11,996 nucleotides of DNA from Candidatus Kuenenia stuttgartensis (GTDB lineage: Bacteria; Planctomycetota; Planctomycetia; Isosphaerales; Isosphaeraceae): contig CAMCFM010000078.1 of NCBI GenBank assembly GCA_945874095.1, positions 1 through 11,996 of the forward strand, in the 5' to 3' direction. Of this stretch, positions 1 through 5,528 are shown piece after piece (position 1 is the first letter of the stretch; every line of letters begins with the position of its first letter). The notes under the pieces were generated by a model. The model made no database searches. It had not been told where the DNA came from and saw only the letters and a program-made list of their open reading frames with translations. Position numbers and translations under genes: made by a program.

Positions 1-2276
1 TGGATGTCGTGCACCCGATTATGGACAAAAAAGATCTGGCCATCGCGATTCAATTCGCGGTTTATCGCCCGCCGAACCAGATCGGCATCAAATCGGCTGA
101 TCCGCGTTTCAATCGCCTTTCGGCCAGCCGGTGGAGTCTCCAGATTCGAGATATCGCGAATCCCCAAAAGGCTCATATGAAGCGTTCGTGGAATCGGAGT
201 GGCAGACAGGGTGAGCACATCCACCGTGGTTTTCAGGGACTTGAGCCACTCCTTATCTTCCACCCCAAATCGCTGTTCCTCGTCGATCACGACAAGACCG
301 AGGTCCTTGAACTGGACATCCTTCTGCAAAATCCGGTGCGTGCCGATCAGTATATCCACACCACCATAGGCCGCCCGCTTAATCACCTCACGCATTTCCG
401 ACTTGGGCCGGAACCGATTCAGAACCTCAACCGTGAACGGATATTCCGCCATGCGTGCCGAAAAGCTGTGGTAGTGCTGCTCAGCCAAAACCGTGGTTGG
501 AACGAGAATGGCGACTTGCTTACCAGCCTCGACGGCTCGAAAAGCCGCCCTGATGGCGAGCTCGGTTTTGCCATAGCCGACATCGCCGCAAACCAGTCTG
601 TCCATGGGTTTAGGCTGAGAAAGGTCGTGGCGGATGGCTTCGATCGCGGCCAGTTGGTCGGGTGTTTCGTCAAACGGAAAAGCGGCTTCAAACTGGCGAT
701 ACCACACCGAATCTTCGGCAGGATAGGCAAAGCCGGGAACTGAGGCACGAGCCGCCTGAATTTCCAGGAGCTCGCCGGCGAGGTCGATCAGAGCATCCGC
801 AACACGCTTTTTACGCTTCTCCCAAGTGCTGCTACCGAGCTTCGACAGTGGCGGGTCAGACTTCCCACCTCCAATGTATTTCTGGACCAGTTCGATTTGC
901 GAAACAGGCACATACATGCGGGTTTCGGCAGCGAACTCCAGGACCAGCGTTTCCTCAGCGTGATCCTTCGACCTTTCGATCATCTGGAGGCCGAGATAGC
1001 GGGCAATTCCGTGATTGATATGGACAATCAAATCGCCTGGATTGAGATCCAGAAAACTGTCAATCGCACGCGATTCGTACCTTCGCCGAACAGTCGCCCG
1101 GCGCGTATCAGGGCGGTGGAATAGCTCGTGATCACCCAAAACGATCAGGTTTTGATCGATCAGCCGGAAGCCACTTTTGAGCTGACCGACCGCAAGCGTC
1201 AAACGCTTCTCGCTGGCCAGTTTCGTGTCGGCAAAAATCTCTGTCAGACGCTCGCGTTCGCCTTCATTGTGGCAGGCGATCAAAACGTGATCCCCCTCAG
1301 CCACGCTTTGAAGTTCGGCCTTCACACGAACGAGATCGCCCGTAAAACGTTCGAGCGATTCCACCCGTAAGTGGCACGCCAGCTCGTATCCGTCAGCTGC
1401 CAGACTGGCCACGGCGGCAGATGGGTACTGGATCAGCCGTTTCCATGAATCCTGAAGCCCGTAAAGTCCGCCAGTTTCTCGCTCTCGGGCAAGATAAATC
1501 TCGGCTTGCTGATTCAGGTCAGGTGGATCAATCAAAACGATCCAGTCGTTCGGGTCGAGAACGTCTGTCAAGTGAGCCCGAGCCGGGTGTTCATTCAGGC
1601 CAAGATCGGCCAAAGCTCCGATGCGCAAAGACTTAACAGAACCACTGGTACGTTGGCTGGCGACGTCAAAGGTGCGGATCGACTCCAGATCATCGCCAAA
1701 GAACTCCAAACGCACCGGGTCGGGAGCATCAAATGGATAGATGTCCATAATCCCGCCGCGAAGAGCAAATTCGCCAGGCACTTCCACCACATCCACCCGC
1801 TCCAACCCTTGTTCTGATAACCACTTGGCAAGTTTATCTGGTGGCTCCAGCGATCCTGAACGGATGGTGCGAAGTGACTTGGCCGACCATTCCGGCGAAA
1901 CAATGGGTTGCAAAACGCTTTGAATCGAGCAGACAACACGACTTGGTCCACCCGGCGCAAATGCAGTACGACACTGGCTTAATCGGCGAACGGCTGTCTC
2001 ATCGGGTGTTTCGCCAGGTCGAGGCGGCTTGACCCAGGCTGCAATCTGACTGATCGGGGCGTTGCCGGCGAATCCTGCCCAATCGCTCGAAAAGTCGTCC
2101 AGATCGCCTTCATGAGGCAGAATTACCAGCAGTCTGCCCGGAGCCTGCGAGGCCAAGCCTTCGACTACAAGAGCCATGGCTGAACCCCATGCTCCATCAA
2201 TGGTTACACTTTTCCTGGACTGAAGTGCAACCACAATTTCAGGCCAACCCTGAGCATCACGGAGCAAGCCGACCAT
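1..2276 (-). CDS. mfd: Transcription-repair coupling factor Mfd, 3' end cut off by window edge
   Basis: Mfd is an ATP-driven DNA translocase that removes stalled RNA polymerase and recruits UvrA to the lesion. About 758 residues are present, continuous in one frame. The N-terminal UvrB-like region includes TIDGAWGSAMALV near residue 30 and VDVVEVPGEFALRGGIMDIYP in the middle. The CarD-like RNA-polymerase-interaction domain starts around 415 (DLIVHINHGIARYLG). The translocase has Walker A GYGKTE (Lys about 570), Walker B-type DEEQ (665-668) and motif III SAT (691-693), followed by PIPRTLHMSLLGIRDIS. The second RecA lobe is only begun and the C-terminal D7 module lies outside the window. I chose the ATG at 2276 because AAGGA sits 9 nt upstream. 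An in-frame TTG at 2345 would add a Pro/Lys/Ser-rich 23 residues but has no visible ribosome site. It is probably the last gene of an operon with the pseudo-receiver gene and lspA, 138 nt downstream of the former. Identity is very secure; the start is not. Confidence 0.96.
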   Translation of the reverse strand, partial: MVGLLRDAQGWPEIVVALQSRKSVTIDGAWGSAMALVVEGLASQAPGRLLVILPHEGDLDDFSSDWAGFAGNAPISQIAAWVKPPRPGETPDETAVRRLSQCRTAFAPGGPSRVVCSIQSVLQPIVSPEWSAKSLRTIRSGSLEPPDKLAKWLSEQGLERVDVVEVPGEFALRGGIMDIYPFDAPDPVRLEFFGDDLESIRTFDVASQRTSGSVKSLRIGALADLGLNEHPARAHLTDVLDPNDWIVLIDPPDLNQQAEIYLARERETGGLYGLQDSWKRLIQYPSAAVASLAADGYELACHLRVESLERFTGDLVRVKAELQSVAEGDHVLIACHNEGERERLTEIFADTKLASEKRLTLAVGQLKSGFRLIDQNLIVLGDHELFHRPDTRRATVRRRYESRAIDSFLDLNPGDLIVHINHGIARYLGLQMIERSKDHAEETLVLEFAAETRMYVPVSQIELVQKYIGGGKSDPPLSKLGSSTWEKRKKRVADALIDLAGELLEIQAARASVPGFAYPAEDSVWYRQFEAAFPFDETPDQLAAIEAIRHDLSQPKPMDRLVCGDVGYGKTELAIRAAFRAVEAGKQVAILVPTTVLAEQHYHSFSARMAEYPFTVEVLNRFRPKSEMREVIKRAAYGGVDILIGTHRILQKDVQFKDLGLVVIDEEQRFGVEDKEWLKSLKTTVDVLTLSATPIPRTLHMSLLGIRDISNLETPPAGRKAIETRISRFDADLVRRAINRELNRDGQIFFVHNRVHDI

Positions 2277-2414
2277 ATCCGCCAGTCCTTGGACAGGACC
2301 GGAGTGGGCGGGTCGTTTCTGAGAGGTTTTTTTCGGAGGAGGCAATGTCGTGATGTTGTGTTTTCTAGTTTGCCTGACGGTTTGATTCGTGGCTTTTAGA
2401 CAAGTAAGAGCTTA

Positions 2415-3383
2415 TCAGTTCTTGACTTGCGACTGTTTCTCAGCGATCGACTTTTGGTGGTCAGAGCGAGCGGACCAAGGGGCACGATCCTGATTCAGAT
2501 CATGGCCAGTTTCGGCCCTTAGAATGGTTTTTCCAGACCGTAGTCGAACCGATGACACTCTTGATGAATCAAGGTCTTGGGCAACATCGCCAGCTATCAT
2601 CTCAGGCACGTGAATCGCCAGTAAATCAGACAGGTCATCGGCTTCAAAAGGGAGGTCAAGGCACGCCACTGCTCCGGCAAGTTTGGCCTGTTCAGTGGTG
2701 TCGCGATTGCTCATGGCCAGTAGAGTGAGCACTGGCCGCCGCCGGGCCTGAATCCGAAGCTGACTCAGCCAGCGATCCGAGAGGGTCGGAACATCCCAGA
2801 TGATCAGGGAATTAGGCTGTAAGAGCCTGTCGGACCAACCATTGGCTATCAAAGGGGTGTAGCCGCACCACTGAACCCATTCGGCAAGCATCTCCGCAAT
2901 GGCAAGATTACTGGAGAGAATTCCGACTTTTGAAAATTGTTGATTAACCGTTGCTTTACCAGCCGTTCCGGAAAATCGGGCAAGCCGGCCAGGCAGCAGG
3001 TCACTGGCGACGGATTCAGGCGTAATTCGATCTGCAAGTGCTGATAGGATCTGTACTTCAGCGTATCTGACAAGATCGCCCAGAATCAGTTCCAGCTTTG
3101 GCCTGTTTCTACCAGATTCTTCCAAGGCTGATCGCAGTTCAGAGATTACGGAAAGCTCGGTAGGGCCAATGTTTCGGCGATGAATGACAACCACGCCTTT
3201 GGCCATACGTCTGGAAACGGCGAACTCCACCAGATTTGCAGGTGGAGCGGTATTTTCTGGCCAGTCAAGGCTGCTGATTTGATGGCCAGGGACTTGAGAC
3301 TGCGATTGAAACTCTCGAAATAGAGGATCTTGCGCATCGCCAATCAGGAGCACAGTGGGCACATTCGATTTAGGCTGAGACAT
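2415..3383 (-). CDS. Two-domain pseudo-receiver (response-regulator-like) protein of unknown function
   Basis: I recognise no named family. The 322-residue protein appears to contain two alpha/beta units of receiver (CheY-like) type and a charged tail. Unit 1 spans about 10-115, with hydrophobic strands VLLIGDA (11-17) and GVVVIH (63-68). Unit 2 spans about 151-257 and is the clearer one: strand KVGILSS, helix, LIIWDVP with Asp197 where the phospho-acceptor would lie, VLTLLAMS with Ser225, then AVACLDLPFEADDL. The acidic pair normally found after strand 1 is SSN here, and the Lys of the usual K-P-F motif is Leu244, so phosphorylation by the standard mechanism is doubtful. There is no DNA-binding, kinase or cyclase domain, no signal peptide and no membrane segment. 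The tail (about 268-322) is polar and probably disordered. The ATG is supported by a strong GGAGGAA site. It lies 51 nt after lspA and 138 nt before mfd, all on one strand, which fits an operon. Confidence 0.82.
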   Translation of the reverse strand: MSQPKSNVPTVLLIGDAQDPLFREFQSQSQVPGHQISSLDWPENTAPPANLVEFAVSRRMAKGVVVIHRRNIGPTELSVISELRSALEESGRNRPKLELILGDLVRYAEVQILSALADRITPESVASDLLPGRLARFSGTAGKATVNQQFSKVGILSSNLAIAEMLAEWVQWCGYTPLIANGWSDRLLQPNSLIIWDVPTLSDRWLSQLRIQARRRPVLTLLAMSNRDTTEQAKLAGAVACLDLPFEADDLSDLLAIHVPEMIAGDVAQDLDSSRVSSVRLRSGKTILRAETGHDLNQDRAPWSARSDHQKSIAEKQSQVKN

Positions 3384-3393
3384 GGGCGATACG

Positions 3394-3400
3394 TTCCTCC
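3394..3400 (-). promoter_or_regulatory. Shine-Dalgarno site of the pseudo-receiver gene
   Basis: GGAGGAA on the minus strand, 10 nt before the ATG at 3383. It is the strongest ribosome site in the leftward lspA-mfd group and fixes the start of that gene. Confidence 0.7.
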
Positions 3401-3434
3401 GTGAACGATGAGTCGATAATCGAAATGACGCAGA

Positions 3435-3983
3435 TCAGTCACTGGATGAATTCGTGGAAGTTACTTCTGAATCAGGGGTTACTTCTACTGGAGGCGGTTT
3501 CAGAGCCAGCAGCATCAGGATCACGGCACCTGCCACAAGCATGTTGTCGGCAAAGTTGAAAATGGCACAATCAAACCCGATCGGGTCGATGTGGAAGTGC
3601 ATAAAATCGCGAACGTGGCCGAACACGAGCCGGTCATAGCAATTGCCCATCGCTCCAGCCATGATCAGACCAAGTGCGACGGTAAGCCAGAAATCTTTTG
3701 CAGCTCCTTGAGAAAAGAGCCACCACACGATCAGTACAGCGGCCACCACACTCAACCCTGCAAAAATCAGGCTGGAGTAAGGCAGATTATGTCCCATTCC
3801 CCACAAGGCACCGGTGTTATGGCTTGTACGAAGTTCAAGGATGTTTTGGACAAGCGAGATCGGTTCAGAACCAGGCGGGCCCACTTTTTTAAAGATGGAG
3901 GCTTTGGTCCAAAGGTCAAAGATTGTACCACCTAACGCCAGACACCAGAAAAGGATGAGATGTTTTTTGGGCGTTTGGTTCAT
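3435..3983 (-). CDS. lspA: Lipoprotein signal peptidase LspA (signal peptidase II)
   Basis: LspA is an inner-membrane aspartyl protease that cleaves the signal peptide of prolipoproteins just before the lipid-modified cysteine. The 182-residue protein has the four membrane segments of the family (about 8-24, 70-92, 97-117, 143-162) and the conserved blocks in order: TSHNTGALWGMG (53-64), GNCYDRLVFGHVRDF (113-127) and FNFADNMLVAGA (142-153). The likely catalytic pair is Asp126 (in VRDF) and Asp146 (in NFAD), by comparison with the known family pattern. The C-terminus after about 162 is a Pro/Ser/Thr/Glu tail absent from short family members. There is no strong ribosome site at the ATG. It is first in a leftward group with the pseudo-receiver gene and mfd. 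The thioredoxin-domain lipoprotein at 9274-8519 is a plausible substrate. Confidence 0.95.
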   Translation of the reverse strand: MNQTPKKHLILFWCLALGGTIFDLWTKASIFKKVGPPGSEPISLVQNILELRTSHNTGALWGMGHNLPYSSLIFAGLSVVAAVLIVWWLFSQGAAKDFWLTVALGLIMAGAMGNCYDRLVFGHVRDFMHFHIDPIGFDCAIFNFADNMLVAGAVILMLLALKPPPVEVTPDSEVTSTNSSSD

Positions 3984-4062
3984 ACCTGTCCCGAATCTGT
4001 TGAACCATGTCTAAGTGTCATCGCAGAGGTTGGATGAAGCGGGCCAGAGACACGGCATAATC

Positions 4063-4091
4063 GTTATAAAGTATCTTAAATTTAAGAAATT
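4063..4091 (-). promoter_or_regulatory. Candidate promoter of the lspA group
   Basis: TATAAC (minus strand, 4063-4068) is a good -10 hexamer about 80 nt before the lspA ATG. The hexamer 17 bp upstream (AATTTC) is a poor -35 and abuts the palindrome at 4074-4087. This would fit a promoter that needs or is blocked by a bound protein, but that is inference from sequence alone. Confidence 0.3.
4074..4087. repeat. Perfect 14-bp palindrome upstream of lspA, operator-like
   Basis: TCTTAAATTTAAGA is a perfect dyad with no spacer, in the 171-nt gap between the four-helix membrane protein gene and lspA. It fills the spacer between the candidate -10 (4063-4068) and the -35 position. A/T richness raises the chance of a random palindrome, but 14 of 14 symmetric bases at this position is notable. 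Confidence 0.45.
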
Positions 4092-4154
4092 GGCTATCTG
4101 ATTTTTTGGCGAATCATTGTTGATAGGGATCAAACTACCAGAGAACAACCGAAT

Positions 4155-4676
4155 TCATCGAAGAATTTCGCGGCGTCTAATCTCTGTCCAAAGCTCGCAG
4201 CGAGCTGGCCAAGGCAAATTATAGATCATCAAAGCCTGACCCATCAGGTAAACAATCAACCCGACTTTGGAACGGGTGATCGCAAGATCGACCAAACCGA
4301 TCACAGTCGGGATGACCAGGATGATCATTTTTGTGGTTTGCGAGGATTTATAGACCCGTGCCAATGCTCCAAGTAACTGACGCTCAAGGATTTGACCATT
4401 CCGACCCAGATAGTCGCCAATCTTTGCAATCCCAATTTCCTGAATCCAGAGACAAACGGGAAGAAACCCAATAAACGAGAAGAGAGCAACAACAATTACG
4501 ATCAGTTCCGTGGTGTTGAGAACCAGAAATCGAAACCCGGAAAAATGACCTGACATCATTTCTGAAAGCGAAAATATGATAAATGGAGATACAGCCATAC
4601 CCACAGAAAAGATCATGCTCTTCCGCATCACATCGGCAGGATCCACTCCAGGAAGTATTACGGAATCGAGAACCAT
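4155..4676 (-). CDS. Four-helix integral membrane protein of unknown function
   Basis: I do not recognise this 173-residue protein. It has four hydrophobic segments, at about 20-40, 50-76, 115-133 and 137-153, arranged as two hairpins separated by a polar loop (about 80-114) that carries charged residues (ERQLLGALARVYKSSQTTK). The C-terminus is basic and acidic (WTEIRRREILR) and probably cytoplasmic. The N-terminal 19 residues are short and polar with no cleavage site. The ATG at 4676 has AGGA 6 nt upstream and a candidate promoter at 4731-4757, so the gene may be transcribed on its own. The gap to lspA (171 nt) contains a separate candidate promoter. I see no catalytic motif. Coding status is supported by the ribosome site, the promoter and the coherent membrane topology. 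Confidence 0.72.
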   Translation of the reverse strand: MVLDSVILPGVDPADVMRKSMIFSVGMAVSPFIIFSLSEMMSGHFSGFRFLVLNTTELIVIVVALFSFIGFLPVCLWIQEIGIAKIGDYLGRNGQILERQLLGALARVYKSSQTTKMIILVIPTVIGLVDLAITRSKVGLIVYLMGQALMIYNLPWPARCELWTEIRRREILR

Positions 4677-4730
4677 TTTGTATCCTGAGGAAGTTGAACT
4701 CTGGTCAGTGAAGAGTGCTCAAACAGTGTT

Positions 4731-4757
4731 AGTATACATATCTTGCATATCTGACAA
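4731..4757 (-). promoter_or_regulatory. Candidate sigma70-type promoter of the four-helix membrane protein gene
   Basis: Minus strand: TTGTCA (4752-4757) and TATACT (4731-4736) with a 15-bp spacer, shorter than the ideal 17. It lies about 55 nt upstream of the ATG at 4676 in A/T-rich DNA with no competing gene. Confidence 0.4.
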
Positions 4758-4861
4758 AAGTCTTCAATGATTTTTTTGCCATCCAAAACACTACATCAGG
4801 ATTCTCAGGCAATTTGAAGTGGCCATAGTTTCGCCTCAAAACTCCTAGAATATTAAACTTA

Positions 4862-4900
4862 CATCATTCTTTAAGAAGCGATATATCCTATAGAATGATG
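4862..4900 (-). terminator. Stem-loop just after the TlpA-like gene, possible terminator
   Basis: CATCATTCT (4862-4870) and AGAATGATG (4892-4900) form a perfect 9-bp stem with a 21-nt loop, beginning 6 nt after the stop codon of the TlpA-like gene. The stem is A/T-rich and the sequence after it on the minus strand (TAAGTTTAATATTC) has only a weak T run, so termination may be inefficient. An mRNA 3'-end stabiliser is the alternative. Confidence 0.4.
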
Positions 4901-4906
4901 GAAGTC

Positions 4907-5455
4907 TTATTTGGATTTCCTTGCTTTTATCTGTTCAATGAACTCAGGTGCAGACCAATTTGCGGCACCAACCTCTGACCCTAGTAGTTGGCCATCAGAA
5001 TTCATCAGAAACGTTGCTGGGATACCGTCTGTGACGTAATCCGATGGTAGTTCTGGTGCAAAGTATGCCGGCAAGGCGAGCTTGTTCTTCGATAAAAACG
5101 ACTTCAAAGCCTCCGGACGATCGTCAGTGGATACGCACAGCACCACCAGCGAACCACTCAACGTTGCATCGTTCGAAAGATCTGCCAGTGAAGGCAGTTC
5201 TGCTCGACACGGCGGGCACCACGTAGCCCACATATTCACCAGAATCAGCTTGTCTTTTGTCGTAGACCAGTCAAAAGACTTGCCGTTTGAATCCAAAAGC
5301 GTCCAGCCGGTTGCCATCTTGCGAGGCAGAGCCGGCTCAACCAGTTTCGGAGCATTAAAGCTACCTGAAGTCAGCCTCACGCGAGCGTTATAGCGGGTCG
5401 CACCGATCCAGACAGCCATGAGCAGAATGATGAGTCCCCATTGTCGTCTTCCCAC
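4907..5455 (-). CDS. Membrane-anchored TlpA-like thiol-disulfide oxidoreductase (CPPC)
   Basis: The 182-residue protein belongs to the TlpA/ResA group of thioredoxin-fold proteins, which usually reduce disulfides outside the cytoplasm, for example in cytochrome c maturation. Residues 6-20 form an uncleaved signal anchor (WGLIILLMAVWIGAT). The redoxin domain starts about 47 and contains LILVNMWATWCPPCRAELP, with the redox pair Cys80-Cys83. The cis-proline is Pro146 in GIPATFLMN. The length is typical. The start codon is GTG, supported by GAGGTGA just upstream. The gene follows the fused membrane protein gene by 73 nt on the same strand, so co-transcription is likely, although a TATAAT hexamer in the gap could give extra transcription. 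The exact partner cannot be told from sequence; no cytochrome c maturation gene is in the window. Confidence 0.9.
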   Translation of the reverse strand: MGRRQWGLIILLMAVWIGATRYNARVRLTSGSFNAPKLVEPALPRKMATGWTLLDSNGKSFDWSTTKDKLILVNMWATWCPPCRAELPSLADLSNDATLSGSLVVLCVSTDDRPEALKSFLSKNKLALPAYFAPELPSDYVTDGIPATFLMNSDGQLLGSEVGAANWSAPEFIEQIKARKSK

Positions 5456-5458
5456 TGT

Positions 5459-5465
5459 TCACCTC
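5459..5465 (-). promoter_or_regulatory. Shine-Dalgarno site that fixes the GTG start of the TlpA-like gene
   Basis: GAGGTGA on the minus strand with GAGG 6 nt before the GTG at 5455. No in-frame ATG lies close by, so this site decides the start. Confidence 0.65.
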
Positions 5466-5515
5466 AAGGGCCTGAATGAAAAGATTTCTAAATGCAACCA
5501 TTGGCTCAAGCTTAG

Positions 5516-5521
5516 ATTATA
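5516..5521 (-). promoter_or_regulatory. Possible -10 element before the TlpA-like gene
   Basis: A perfect TATAAT on the minus strand lies between the stop of the fused membrane protein gene (5529) and the GTG at 5455. No good -35 is seen at 16-18 bp (the position reads TCGCGG), so it may be chance. Confidence 0.22.
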
Positions 5522-5528
5522 CTCCCGT

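Noticed and set aside
530..605. A possible frame slip in mfd near the run of A residues around 540.
   Set aside because: Re-reading gave a continuous Mfd translation (Walker A through the AIRAAFRAVEAGKQVAILV segment) with no break.
9..743. A 244-codon plus-strand open frame at the left edge.
   Set aside because: It is the mirror of the mfd frame in the same codon register. The minus strand gives an unmistakable Mfd translocase, and the plus-strand product has no recognisable domain.
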